From contig JAJQOW010000211.1 of assembly GCA_037975125.1 (NCBI GenBank), positions 62,001 through 126,000 on the forward strand: a DNA stretch of 64,000 nt. Reading direction: 5' to 3'. The notes beneath the pieces are model-generated. The model did not search any database. It was not told the DNA's origin and saw only the letters and a program-made list of their open reading frames with translations. Both the position numbers and the translations under genes were made by a program. This document shows, piece after piece, positions 33,164 through 45,159 of the stretch; within the stretch, counting starts at the first letter, position 1; each line of letters begins with the position of its first letter. The DNA is from Latrodectus hesperus. Its lineage: Eukaryota; Arthropoda; Arachnida; Araneae; Theridiidae.

Positions 33164-33174
33164 AGAGAACCGTA

Positions 33175-34020
33175 GTTCAAAGAATCTTTAACCATAGCGA
33201 ATTGAGTTGAGTTGTTCATGCATAACTTAGAGATTGAACTAGAATCGAACAGCTATTTAAAGTATTACAATAAACTCAAGTTTCTCTCTCTCTCTCTCTC
33301 TGATATAGCCAAATCACATAATGTAGCTAATTTTACTCACCATATGCAAATTCATCGCCTGAAAATTATAGAATTAAAACTTACAAATATTTGATTTCAT
33401 AATAAAGGCGGATCATTTCAATGCAAGTGACACCATTTAGCTTAAAGTAGTTCTTTTTCACACATTTCTCAAATTTGTTATAAATATTTTAGATTATATT
33501 TCAGTTTTTGTCTTAAATGCTGATAACAAAAATGAAAACATCTCTTACTGCACTTTTGTCCCATCGGCTGCCACTTTTTCTGCATTTCATCAACAACCCT
33601 GTGAAACTATCAAAAGAACAAAATAAGAACAAGAATGTTCTGCCTCTGGAAATTTTCTGAACTGTGTTCAAGTATATTACCTAATCTGATAATCCATTTT
33701 ATTGCAAGAGAAATGTTTTAATCTACCCGAAAAAAATTTGAATATGCACTATTGTCGTTTCTTATTTATAGAATTAACTTCACAAAAAATTTCAAGTCGT
33801 CAACAACCTATTGCACACTATACACATTATTTAAGTAAAAGCAGAATACCTGTGTTGTCTAATAACCTAGAATTAGGTGCCACTTTAAATATTGGGCCTG
33901 AAATTTATGAGTGACTTCTAATTCTCAAATGAAGGAAATAATATTACGAGACTAAAGTACCATAAAAATGGTATATATCTCTACTGTTTAACAAGCACTA
34001 GCATAAAAGTTTAATTGGAT
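33175..34020. other. AT-rich stretch between SINE-D and the BEL element
   Basis: A CT microsatellite stands at 33284-33302. The open frames at 33212 and 33702 encode nothing recognised. No promoter-like composition. Confidence 0.35.
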
Positions 34021-34025
34021 TTCTT

Positions 34026-34170
34026 AAAATTCTTAGTTTCTTATCTGCTAGTCCCAAGTGAGGGAGCTGTGTTTACGTAATTTTGTAACATTGGAAGGTG
34101 ACTGCCGTCGGTCTTCCGCTATCCCTTTTTAATGTTTTTGCTATGTTTGATGTTGTTTTATTGAAGAATG

Positions 34171-34246
<76 letters not shown>

Positions 34247-34285
34247 ATCCACTTGAATTTATTAGTTAGTAGGACGGCTCCTACA
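34026..34285 (+). repeat. 5' LTR of the BEL/Pao element
   Basis: Homologous to 39633-39850 through GGAAGGTGACTGCCGTCGGT and the terminal GTTAGTAGGACGGCTCCTA, and ending CTACA. The first bases are diverged, so the left border is approximate. A TA microsatellite of about 36 units (34164-34242) is present here but not in the 3' LTR. Confidence 0.75.
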
Positions 34286-34306
34286 TTTTGGTCCTAGCGA
34301 CCCGGA
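34286..34306 (+). promoter_or_regulatory. Primer-binding site region of the BEL/Pao element
   Basis: The sequence TTTTGGTCCTAGCGACCCGG directly follows the CTACA end of the LTR, the place and style of BEL primer sites. The donor tRNA was not determined. Confidence 0.6.
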
Positions 34307-34336
34307 ACTAATCAGCGCAAACAAGATAATAAAATT

Positions 34337-35670
34337 ATGGCAAAGCAACAAATAACTGTTTTGAGTAGGCAGCGAAGTGCCATCAAAACAAAAATCGTAA
34401 GGTTAGAATCTTTTACAAAGAACTACCAGGAAACAACTGAAAGTTACATAGAACTTTTACAAAAGTTGGATAACGTTATAAATATGACTATTGATGGAAT
34501 GAGAAGTGAATATTGTGCATTAGCTAAAGAAGTAAATACTGACGAACATTTGAACAACTTAGAGGAGCTTCAAGAAAGCCTGGATAAAATTGAGGTAAGG
34601 CTGAAATTCCTTATTTCTCAATTGAAAAGTGCAAATGAATTTGATACGAAACAAAATGAATGTCAAAATACATCTAAAGTTAAACTCCCTGAAATACCTT
34701 TACCCCTATTTTTTGGTAGTTATGAAGATTGGAATGTTTTTTTAAAAAAAAAATGTTTTTGGAATCTTATTCTTTGATTGTTGAAAATAAAGTTTCTGTG
34801 TTTCATTTAAATCATTATTATTTACAAGCATCTTTAAAAGGTGAAGCAAAATCCATTCAAACAACAGATGACACTTTTAGCTCTCTGTTAAAAACTCCGG
34901 AAGAAAGGTATGAAAACAAGAATTAACAGCGGACTCGCATATAAATTCAATTTTATCTTTAGAGAAATTAACTCATGAATCATCAAACTTGTTAAAATTC
35001 ACGGACAATATTTTAAAACACTTAAGAGCACTGAAATTGTTAGGTTTAGAATTAAATAAATTATCGGAATTAATACTAAAATCAATATTCTTTCCCAAAA
35101 ACTAGATAAAGAAATGCGTAAACAATACGAAATTACACTGGTCACAAACGAGCTTCCAAATTGGGAAGAATTTATTAAATTTTTGTTAAAGCGAAGTCAA
35201 TTATTGGAAAATATACAAAGAAATCGACCTTCATACGTAAAGCCTAAAAGTGAAAACTATTTTAAAAGTAAAAGTTTGATGATAAAATCAAATTCCAACT
35301 ATCCGAGATATGTTCAATTAATTCTCATCCCATTTATAAATGTAAAAAATTTCATGAAATGTCTATTAATGATCGCTATAACGAAATAAAAAAGAAACAT
35401 CTGTGTTTTAACTGTTTCGAATTTCATAAGCTTTCGGAATGTAAAAATCAAAAGACTAGCCAAACATGTGAAAAGAAAAATCTACACCGGAAACACCACA
35501 CTCTCATATGCAGGGACGGCGAAAGCATAAATGAAGATCCTTTGACCTTGAGGCAACGCGACCCTACCGAAGTTCAAAGTTCACTTACGACGACCAACCG
35601 CTCTTGCACCCAAGTACGTTATACTCTCAACAGCGAAAAAACAAGTAAAAGAAAAAAAAACGGAACTTAA
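34337..35670 (+). pseudogene. BEL/Pao gag, broken
   Basis: The first 146 codons (34337-34777) carry a coiled-coil-like N-terminus and the LPEIPLPLFFGSYEDWNVF motif typical of the DUF1759 gag region. The frame is lost at an A-run (34743-34751) that follows a T-run. Homology continues in pieces: 34729-34926, 35114-35389, and 35359-35670 with a zinc knuckle (CFNCFEFHKLSECK). Gag forms the particle that packages the element RNA. With at least three frame breaks it cannot be made as one protein. Confidence 0.75.
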
Positions 35671-35679
35671 TTTTCTTTT

Positions 35680-37800
35680 CGCTCCTTACTAGACTCTTGC
35701 TCGCAATCGTCTTTTTGTACAGATGAAGTTGCCGACTTGGTAGGAATAAAGAAAAAATACGTTAACGCGCGCGCCCATTGCAAGAATTAATGGATCTACT
35801 TTAACAGTTAAAGGAATCTTGTCTGACAGCCGTAGTTCTCTCCATCATCTTAGTAATTGGCTTCTTGTAGGCGACAAGATCAGCAACTCTATCCTGCTTA
35901 AATTAAAACTCATTTCACTTAATCATGATGTTCACTTGCAATGGATATCTTCACATGTGAATCTCCACGGGAATGAAATGGCCGATAATCTTGCTAAGGA
36001 GGGTTGCAGGATTTCAAATACTCCCTCTTCCACACTTACTTTTCTGGAGTTATACTCCCGGGAAAAATCAAAAATCTCGGAGGAGTGGAAAACACCCCCA
36101 CCCATAATTGGTACAAGGGGTCAAAACCGGGTTTGTCCCTTGACCTCCCGTGTGACAGACGTACCCGGACTGTTCTCTCAAGACTTGCTAGCGGTCATAT
36201 TAAGTGCCTCACTTTCAACGAGGGCAGGAAAACTTTCGTCACCTGCACCAAGTGCCAAAATCATCAGGCTTCTCCTGAGCATCTTTTGGATTGCATGGGT
36301 CTCTCTAGGGAGGATCTCTTTAGCAATCCTCTTTTAGTCTTCGACTTCCTTACAGTCAACGAACTCGTGGATCTAGTCTGACTCCGTCAGACACGGAGAA
36401 TAAGCAACAACAACAACAACAATTTCTAATCGTAATAAAGATTTCCAAACAAACATTGAATTTCTAATAGTGCCAAAAATTACAGATCTCACTCCTTCAA
36501 AACAAATAGATACATCAAAATTAGATTTATCCAAGAATTCAAATTATGCGTATCCTGAATTTAATGAGCCAGGAAAAATGGATTGCTTAATTAGAGGCGA
36601 ACATTTTAATCAAGTGTTAAAATCAAATGAAATTAAAGCATGAAAATATTTTACGCGAAACAGTATTCGGTTGGATAGTAACAGGTTCGATAAATGAAAC
36701 AGAAATTCCAAATAAGTTACAGTGCTGTTTGGCAATAAATGATCACGATTCTTTGAAAAGTGATAAATATCCTACAACAGTTCACTCATTAAACACTTGT
36801 TTCTACGTTGATGATTTGATTACTGGAGCAAATGATGTTGAAGAAGCCTTCCAGATTGCTTCTAACGCTATGGAAATAAAGCAGGAAGCCGGGATGAAGT
36901 TAAGAAAATGGAATTCCAACGCGAGTCAAGCTTAATGAACAGATGGAAGAATGAAAACTTTAGTACTCATCCACCAGCCTCTTCTGTGGAATTGAATGCC
37001 AATTCGGTGAAGATATTAGGTATTGCTTGGAATACTGCAGAAGACTGACAGTGGAAGTGAGAAATCTAATAGAATTCCTTAAAACGAAGAATACAAAACG
37101 ATTCATTTTACGAGCTGCTGGGAAGATATTCGCTCCTACAGGACTACTAACTCCATTTACCATAAGAATTAAACGTATCTTATATATAAACAAGAGTTAT
37201 GGCGGGGAAATGTATCCTGGGATGAAAAGTTTCCAATAGATTTAGAAGAACAGTGGACTAAGTGGTGCACGGAACTTCAACTTGCAGAATTGAAAGTTCC
37301 AAGATTTATCCTGGACAATATCTTCAATAAACACGTGGAAATACATTGCTTTTCCGATGGCAGCAACAAAGCTTATGGTTCAGCAATTTACCTTAAAGTC
37401 TATAAGCATAATGGAGTAGAAGTAAATCTTGTTTCGAAAAGTCGAGTTTCACCTGTTAAGAAACTGACCTTGCCTAGATTAGAGCTAATGTGAGCTCTTC
37501 TTACATCACGCTTAGCTGATAAAATAAAAAAGATCATTCAAGAAAAGGCTACAACCAAAGTTTACCTCTGGACCGACTCGCAGATTGCGTTTCTCTGGAT
37601 CAAAGGCTCACCAAGAAATTGGAAACCATTTTAGCCAACAGAGTGACAGAGATTCAAGCCCTGACTGATGTCAACTCATGGTATCACTGGCCATGAAAGA
37701 AAAATCCAGCAGATCTGGTTACTCGAGGAGAAAATGCTAGTTCCTTGATCCAGAATTCTACTTGGTTTTCATGGACCAACATTTCTGTTACAAGATGACT
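35680..37800 (+). pseudogene. BEL/Pao pol, protease to RNase H, broken and internally deleted
   Basis: Protease remains (LLDSCSQSSF-like) lie at 35684-35815 and resume after the nested LINE fragment at 36426. The linker follows (FGWIVTGS near 36660). The frame 36627-36935 then passes directly to FYVDDLITG (YVDD at 36804-36815), so the fingers and most of the palm of the reverse transcriptase are missing, joined near 36775. RNase H remains at 37290-37493 (FSDGSNKAYGSAIY; LTLPRLELM) and 37560 (LWTDSQIAF). Stops are numerous. Not functional. Confidence 0.72.
35819..36418 (+). mobile_element. 5'-truncated LINE fragment (RNase H and zinc knuckle) nested in the BEL element
   Basis: It encodes the end of an RNase H domain (LQWISSHVNLHGNEMADNLAKEG), a one-base frameshift near 36095, then CTKCQNHQASPEHLLDC, the C-X2-C-X8-H-X4-C knuckle, and a short 3' UTR with a hairpin (TCTGACTCCGTCAGA) and an (AAC)n tail. 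BEL coding sequence resumes right after the tail. A second copy at 48944-49354 lacks the frameshift. Different from the LINE at 14821. Confidence 0.82.
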
Positions 37801-38289
37801 TTCCAAATGAATCCATCGCTCCATCGAATGAAGAAGAATTTGGAAACGAACTAAGAAAAACTGACAATTTTTTCTAATAAGAATTCTAATTTCTTTAATA
37901 TCTCAAAATTCATTTATATCCGATTTGTTGAAAATTTCTAACAATTACACAAAATTAATCCATGTATTAAGTTTTTCTTTCAGATTTCTACACAATCTAA
38001 AATCTCCATCGGAGAAAAAATCGGGTGTATTCGAGTTTTCAGAAGTTGAGAGAGCAGAAAAGTTTATGGTAAGAGCCATACAACATGAAGACCTTTCTGA
38101 AGAAATAAGTAAAATTGTCAAAGATGAGCCCATTTCAGGTAATAGTAAATTAAAATCTTTAATTCCATATATTGATGAAGAAAATATTCTTAGAGGTAGA
38201 TTAAATAATTCAAATTTTGTTAAAGATAAGAAAAATCCAATCATTCTCTCTCTCTCTCTCTTCTTAAGTCTAATAAACTATAATTATCC

Positions 38290-39386
38290 ATCATGAAAAA
38301 TATTGGCATGTCAATCCTCAGTCCTTATAGTTTTATGTAAGACAAACGTTTTGGCCACTTAATGGTAGAGATTTGTGTAGGAAAATAGTGCATGAATACC
38401 CCTGATATGTTTTAAAAACAAGCCAAAATCAAATAATAGGCAATTTGCCTAAAGAAAGAATTGAACAGAGTTATCCCTTTAATGTTACAGGTATTGATTT
38501 CTGCGGTCCATTCTATGTTAGATTTAAAAATCAAATAAAAGAAACACTTAATAAAGTATATGTAGCAATTTTTATCTGTTTAGTTACTCGTGCAGTTCAA
38601 TTTGAAATCGTAACTGATTTGTCTTCAGAAGCCTTTCTAGCTTCTTTCAAGCGATTCATCGCTAGAAGAGGCAAATGTTCTAAAATATTCACTGACAATG
38701 CAAGAACATTTATTGGGGCAAATAAAGAACTGAAAAATTTAATGATATTCTGAAAAATCCTAATAAATTAGGTAATTTTTTTTTCTTGGATGAAAATATT
38801 GATTGAAATTTATACCGCCTAGATCACCTAATTTTGGAGGTCTTTGGGAATCAGGTGTAAAGTCCTTTAAATATCAATTAAAGCGCATAGTAGGAAACAA
38901 CTTCATTCTAGAAGATTTTTTAACTATAGTTATTCAAATCGGAGGGATGTTAAATTGTAGACCCCTTACACCATTAAGTTACGATTTCGATGACTTCGAA
39001 ACACTTAGTCCAGGTCATTTTTTAATTGGTAGACAGTTAAAAAGCATTAACGAACCCAATTTAACTAATATAAAGGAAAGTAATCTTAATAGATGGGAAA
39101 AAAACAACAAAGGCCACTCAACAAATATGGGATCTCTGGAGAAGAGATTATTTAAGCAATTTGCAAGAAAGAACAAAATGGCAGTTTGAAAAAGAACAAT
39201 GTAGTGATTGGCTCCTTAGTTCTAATTAAAGAAAATAATCTTCCTATTAATAAATATTTAATTGGTAGAATAGAACAGGTTTTTCCAGGTAATGACTCTA
39301 AAATAAGAGTTGTAAACGTAAGGTTAACAAATGGTACAATTGTAAAACGTAACGTCAGAAGTTTAAGCATTTTACCTATAAATTAA
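38290..39386 (+). pseudogene. BEL/Pao integrase with DUF5641-like C-terminus, broken
   Basis: The DDE core is recognisable in two frames: GIDFCGPF (first D, 38445-38753 frame), IFTDNARTFIGA (second D) and, after a frameshift near 38755, FGGLWESGVKS (E) with LNCRPLTPL in 38803-39189. The last segment, 39186-39386, corresponds to the basic C-terminal domain (VIGSLVLIKENN). The zinc-binding N-terminus near 38290-38440 is degraded. A CT microsatellite interrupts at 38245-38262. Integrase joins element DNA to the genome; this copy is dead. Confidence 0.78.
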
Positions 39387-39618
39387 AAAATATTGATCGT
39401 TGTTGAAAATGCAACAAAATGATCTGTTTATTATTCCTATATATTATACATTTCATATATTTCTCATGCATATTGTAATGTGTGTTTACTGTATTGTATA
39501 ATGCATATGTAGTCAAGTGTTAAACAATTGAATTTTTCAAATATTTGGAACTAATAATTGCTTAATGTTAATTGTATTTCGATGTAAATTCCTGATATTG
39601 TTTTGAAATTAACATTTC

Positions 39619-39632
39619 AACCCGGGGGAGTA
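39619..39632 (+). promoter_or_regulatory. Polypurine tract of the BEL/Pao element
   Basis: CCCGGGGGAGTA stands immediately before the TGTTAAGAAC start of the 3' LTR, as expected for the plus-strand primer. Confidence 0.6.
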
Positions 39633-39850
39633 TGTTAAGAACTTCCTTATCATATAGATGGCGCTCCTACTCACCCAAGTAAGGGAGGCTGTGCTTACGT
39701 AATTTTGTAAGAGAGTAGCTGTAACATTGGAAGGTGACTTCCGTCGGTCTTCCGCTGTCCCTTTTTAATGTTTTTGTTATATGTTTGAATAAATGTTTTA
39801 TTAAAGTATACAGTCCACTTGAATTCATTAGTTAGTAGGACGGCTCCTAA
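39633..39850 (+). repeat. 3' LTR of the BEL/Pao element
   Basis: Starts TGTTAAGAAC and ends GGACGGCTCCTA. Shorter than the 5' LTR because it lacks the TA expansion; it retains an initial segment (ATAGATGGCGCTCCTACTC) eroded at the 5' side. Confidence 0.78.
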
Positions 39851-40039
39851 AATAAATTATGAAAAAAAGGTTTTTAAATTTAAGAAATAAAAAGCCATTA
39901 AAGTGACTATAAATGTCTGCAATAAATATTATATGCGCCATTCATTTATTTATGGAGAAGTGTGTGTGTGTGGTATCTATAAACTTAAATCATTAGAATT
40001 GTACACTGATGTACAAAACTTAAACACTATATTTTAAAT

Positions 40040-41760
40040 GGATATAACCACAGAACTGTGAAAAGGGGTTCTTGCAATTAGTACAATAAGCAGGCAATTA
40101 AGTGAGAAGATGATGCAAATGTCACTTGTGACGTGAGCGGAGGTAAAAGGCCCGTTGCCGCTGATCGCTCAAGACGACACTAAAATAAAGAACGAAGGCG
40201 CAATCAAATATTTCCTGGAAGAGAGTTAAATGTGGCTAGAAGAAATACCCTGGATAACTTTAGAAGTGTAAAAATAATCGGAAAACCGTAAGAGGGGTGT
40301 AGTGCCGTCGATGTAACTGAAGAGTTTTGAATGAATAAACGCGTCGTTCCTGGGGCCTGAGCAGCTACCAGGCGCGTCGGTAGGTGGTGGATCACCGAAC
40401 GTCCTGTAGGAATGACAGGATAGCCTTGAATATAGAATCAGAGGCCGCGAACCAGCTCCCGTAAACCCTGGTGTTATGCGATCCGTGTCTAGGGCTAATT
40501 GGCACCGCGGTATTGGTGTCTTAACGGAGCCTCTAGTTGCCTGGCAAACTTCTAGAGTAATTTGCCTTGCCCAGTATCTCAGGCAATGCTGGGTGGACTT
40601 ATATTACCTGAGCTTATAAATTGTTATCTTGTGGCTGAGAAGACACAAGAAATAACAAACCTTTCTGCATCTGCAGGTGATCCTTCTCTTGAGGTAGAAA
40701 TGACCTCCAAACCATCTTCTGGTGAAAGTCAGGAAGCTATCCCTAGTATGACTGACTCTCTGACCAGATGGGACTGTTTCAGCAAGACCCTATCTGCTGG
40801 AAATGTCATACGCAAGAGGAAAGGGCAGAGCATATCATTTATGAATGTGAGGCTCTTGCCCTCCCTAGATTAACCTCTTTAGGCATCATCCATACTAGAG
40901 AATTACACCTAGACTCCATTAAAGGGTTATTGGACTTTATTAATAAAGTGGGTGACCCGAGCAACTGGAACTAGGAAACATTGGGTTTGGAGTTAATGGT
41001 ACAAAATGCTGATAAAAGCAGAGGTGCCCAATGACATACAAACCCAATTCTAAGAAAGAAGAACGCGTCGTTTCTCAATCTTGGAGAGTCTTCCAAACCA
41101 AAGGCACAGCTGTTAAAAATATTGGTGGCTGCCGCAGGAAAATGAACGCTGTGGATGACCAAAGTATCATCCATTAGGTAGAAAGAACCCGAAACCTTAT
41201 AAAAAAAAGTGCCATTGCTTAGCATCAGTACCCAGACTCCTTCACCAAGGTGAGCTATTGGCCCACCGTCTTCTTTGTAGGTTTGTTTCAGTGCTACCAT
41301 TTATTAGTGTGGTGATGCAGCACAAAAAATGGAAGTCACAAGAATGAATTTAGTGCTCCAATCATTTACCAATGTGAGATAAATTGGAGATGGAAAGAGA
41401 CGATTATAGTGGTCTTTGAGTTGTCTTCTGGAGCGGCATTGTGCTCCAATTTCGACAGAGATTCTGTAAAAAGATTTCTATTATAAGGAGGTGGCCCTTC
41501 TCCAAAGAAATCTATTATCGATATTGCTGGGGAAGATTTAGTTACTATATGGATGACAATACACGGCCACACCGGATTCCTGCTGTTCAGATCTTAGAAA
41601 TGGCAAATACCACTCGAATGTGAATTGATCAGCTTGCTCCTCTGATTGAAATCGCATAGATAAAGTGCCGAATGCTTTGTGGCACAATATAATAGCCAAC
41701 AGAAAACATATAACTACTTAATCTTGCCAATTAAGGAATAGAGGCAAAATCTCAAGATTT
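40040..41760 (+). pseudogene. Tc1-like transposase relic, split by a deleted LINE
   Basis: The clearest part is YYMDDNTRPHRIPAVQ at about 41541-41590, the second catalytic region of Tc1 transposases, followed by a degraded SSDLNPIDKVPNAL-like third region in another frame. Upstream DNA on both sides of the inserted LINE (40338 and 41072) probably belongs to the same element but is too decayed to assign residues. Ends not found. Confidence 0.5.
40338..41072 (+). mobile_element. Internally deleted copy of the 15 kb LINE, with its own target duplication
   Basis: Element 40349-41061, flanked by AACGCGTCGTT at 40338-40348 and 41062-41072. The first 420 bp match the 5' UTR and start of ORF1, and the last 295 bp match the end of ORF2 and the 3' UTR. 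They join at about 40767/40768, where the intact copy has some 4.1 kb (15345-19504). ORF1 starts with GTG and, after the junction, the frame passes into former ORF2 sequence. Confidence 0.9.
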
Positions 41761-42539
41761 TTAGACAATCTGGTGGTGAATTTGGAGAAACGGTACGAGG
41801 AAATTAATGCAGTAAGAATTCTATATAATCTGAAATTATAAAGGTTTAGCAAATTTTGCATTTAGAAGACAAACCTTACTAAACCACATCATTTTTGAGA
41901 ATATAACTTACTATTTTCAATTCCTTATAATGTGGACAATATTTTCATGCATTCCTACCCACCCAATTTAGTAAATCAGAGAGTAGATTTTTTATTTATC
42001 TTAATTTACCTATACATTTGTTTTTACTGATCTTCCTAACCCTTTTATGCAAAAAGCACTAAGACGCGCGCGTACTATACGAAAAATTATTTTACATTTT
42101 TTTGTAGAATTGCTGGCTTATGACATAAACATCTTGCTACATCTAAAGATCCACTTAATTTACAAACTAAAACAGAGACTCGAGACCACCCCAATCAACC
42201 TACCAATGTAGAGGACAATGCTACCCCTTCGTTATTCGTGAACATCGCTGTCATTTTGCCAAATACTTTTAAATTACAACCGTCATAGCTCATTCAACAA
42301 CTGTTGTTTTCATTAATATACACCACGATCTTTACACTTAAACTATTGAGAAATGTATATATACTGCTGGACAATTACTAAGGACGGATCACAAATTGCA
42401 AAGTAGCATAACATTAAACGAGACATGAGGCCTAGTAGGATAAAATATAGTTGCCACACTGTTCAGATATTAGAATAAAGAATATTGTTCTGGAAAGTAC
42501 AAAAGCTGTGAAACACCTGAAAGAAAAAAATGTTCATTT

Positions 42540-43817
42540 GATGCTGCATACGGAAAAATAGAACAATGCATCTAAAAGACAGCAGTCACCTTGAAGAAAG
42601 GTATAAGTACGGGATATGTCCACCGTGGAGTGTGATGCAACATTCCGCACGTCGTATAATACTTTGCACAACATTATCCAGCATCTGTTGAAGGAATTTA
42701 TCCCATTACTCTGGGTTTGGTTTGTTTGTCGCTCAACGGTCATTTTTTGCACACGAGGGCTAATTAGACCGGGACTTACGGTTTAAAGTGGATTCCGAAC
42801 CACTACAAACATCCATGCCCAAGGTGGGATTCGAACCCACGAACTGTTGAATCGAAGGCAAGAGCGCTAACCATTTGGCTGCCAGCTCGGCCCCATTACT
42901 CTGGGAGTGCACGGATGAGGGTGTTCTTGTTTGTCGGAGGATAGTTTCAACTTGCCTCCCCAAAGCATCAAACACATTTTCAATGGGGTTTAGATCTGGA
43001 GAACGTGATAGCCATATGAGGCGTTGAATACCCCTCACTGTCTAGACAATCCTAAACAGCGAGTGTTCGATGACATGTTGCGTTGTCGTCCATAAAAACA
43101 AATTTATCACCGACAGCACCACGGAAAAGACGAACATGAGGAAGTAGAACTTCATTAATGTATCGTTGGTCCGTCATAATCCTATTCGCAACCACCTGTA
43201 GGGGCGTGTGGCCATTGATCATGATGCCGGCCCACACCATGACACTGCATTTCGGATATCGGTCCCTTTCCAGGATATTTTCTGGACGATAAGCAGTACC
43301 ACTGTACCGCCAGATCAGTTGGCATCTACAATCCGATGACAGGCTGAACCTCCACTCATCTGAGAATAGTACGCATGCCCAGTCCTGTTCAGTCCAATTG
43401 CGATGCTCACGACACCATTACAAACGGGCAGTACGGTGCTGTCTGGTCAATGGGACACACACAACAGGTCTGCGGGCGTATAGTCCTCCTCTCAAACGTC
43501 TGGCAACAGTTTTTCGGGAGATCTGCTTTCCTGAGGCAGCAAGAAACTGATTTGCCACCTGCTGAGCTGTGGTGCGCCTGTTCCTTTTTGCTGATAGGAC
43601 GATATATCTGTCTTCTGCAGGCGTCGTTCTTCTAACACGACCTCCCCCGTGCCGCCTACTACACATTCCTGTAGTTTTTTTAAGACTTCCACAGCCGTGA
43701 AACAACACTGTGAGCGATGTCGAACTCCCTGGCAACATATGTTATTTTTTGCCCTTCTTCTATCTTTCCAATAATTCGGCCACGCATAAAATCATATAAG
43801 TGATGTCGGGAAGACAT
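42540..43817 (-). pseudogene. Tc1-like transposase, broken by frameshifts and a SINE
   Basis: From the ATG at 43817: helix-turn-helix FMRGRIIGKIEEGQKITYVA; a GRPRRTT-like linker near 43640; second helix-turn-helix ISRKTVARRLR; YARRPVVCVPLTRQHR; first catalytic residue near 43340; MVWAGIMINGHTPL; FVFMDDNATCHR (second D); SPDLNPIENVFDALG (E) at about 42960. The family cuts and pastes at TA. Frameshifts lie near 43680, 43410 and 43050, and the SINE at 42716-42891 interrupts the C-terminal part. Not functional. Confidence 0.82.
42716..42891 (-). mobile_element. SINE-B copy inside the Tc1 transposase
   Basis: 176 bp. The tRNA-like head reads CCGAGCTGGCAGCCAAATGG with B box GGGTTCGAATCCCACC; the tail on the plus strand is TTTGGTTTGTTTG. 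A perfect 14-bp duplication CCCATTACTCTGGG flanks it (42702-42715, 42892-42905). Confidence 0.9.
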
Positions 43818-44079
43818 GCCAAAAATTTCAAGTTCGTCTATTAAACCTTTCCTGTAAAACTTTGATTTGAAACAACAACTGTCCACACGCGTCAAAACCT
43901 TTAAATCTCTTATGAACCTTATCACGTGATGAACAGACGTGGAAAAAATTTGCATACGCATACTTCTTTTTACTATATCCCGCACTTATTCTAATTTTCC
44001 ACATTTTGCTTCCTTTCATTGTGGTTACTATGGGTGATAGTGTTATCCGTCCTTAGCAATTGTCCAGCAATGTATTATT

Positions 44080-45080
44080 GTACATATACTACTGTATTAT
44101 ACAAAAATATTAAAAAATAAACTTTCTCATTATATATATATTTCCCCTACACTCTTAGAAACTCTTTCACTTCCATATGATTGGTTTACTTCTCAAAGTA
44201 ATTATTTGTTATTTTATATTTACGTTAACGGCCTCGTTTTAACCAGGATTTGCAAGACCTATACTTAAAAATATATCCTTAAATTTAGGATATTTTAAGT
44301 TACATATTTGCAAAACAGGAGAACTTTCTTAGAAATACCACGCATTTTCTGTTGCGTAAATTCAGCAGATTTGGTAAAAGTTGCTTCAAAACGTTAAACA
44401 CACACACACACGATTAGGAAATTTTCAATTAAAGTAGTTGATTTAATTAAGAGATGGATATTAATATATAGCTTAAAATAAAATTTTAATTATTTATATT
44501 AAAGCATTATTTATTTTAACATTGTCTTATCTAGTTTATTTATTTTAAAATATTTTTCCCTCACAATTTTTAAAAATAATTTTTTTTTGTTTAAGATTTG
44601 AAATTTATTGATCGTTAAATTTTTGAATATTTGCTGTAAATTTTATTAAGTACAATTGATTTTGAAAATTATAAAATAATTCTTATATTGTTTTTATTAT
44701 TTTTGAATAATTTCCACGTAATCGAAAACATTGTGGCATAATTTATGTGCGATAGTCATAAAATCTGTATATTGTGTAATCGATACCGACGATCCTGTCG
44801 CCAATGATTAGCGAGTTATTTTATGTACTTAAATTAATATTGCTCTTGTATGCAATATTTAATGCTATATTTTAAGTATTGTTTATAAATATTTCATGTA
44901 CATGCATTAAGATTTATTCAGAGTGGGGATGTTTATTAATTAGAAAATCCAGTTTTTGTAAGAATGTATGTTTAAAATATAACTTTTTGTACGAGTTGTA
45001 GACTGAGTAATACTTAAGCCCCTATTACATTAGAGAGTTGGCGATATTTCAATTTGAACAGACTAACATTACGTGACGTC
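44080..45080. other. AT-rich stretch, nothing recognised
   Basis: Long A/T runs and a short CA repeat at 44400-44411. No element or gene signal. Confidence 0.4.
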
Positions 45081-45159
45081 ACAGCTCAAATTTCAGCCAT
45101 TCGTCCAATGAATGCTTGAGATTTCTTTCAGGTTTGCCGTAAGAAAATAACAGTTTTAC

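Larger units (their letters stand above)
34026..39850 (+). mobile_element. Decayed BEL/Pao LTR retroelement
   Basis: 5' LTR, primer site, gag, zinc knuckle, protease remains, a nested LINE fragment, a truncated reverse transcriptase, RNase H, integrase with DUF5641-like end, polypurine tract and 3' LTR follow in the order of the BEL/Pao group. The coding part is split by many stops and frameshifts, and most of the reverse transcriptase is deleted. The LTRs differ at many positions and by a TA expansion, which points to an old insertion. No envelope-like frame is visible. No convincing target duplication was found. Confidence 0.87.
42364..44072 (-). mobile_element. Complete Tc1-like DNA transposon with inverted repeats
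   Basis: The ends carry GCTGGACAATTACTAAGGAC (42367) and, reverse complemented, GCTGGACAATTGCTAAGGAC (about 44050-44069), each extending to GGAT and both next to TA. Without the SINE inside, its length is about 1.5 kb, normal for Tc1-like elements. The transposase on the minus strand has several breaks. Confidence 0.85.
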
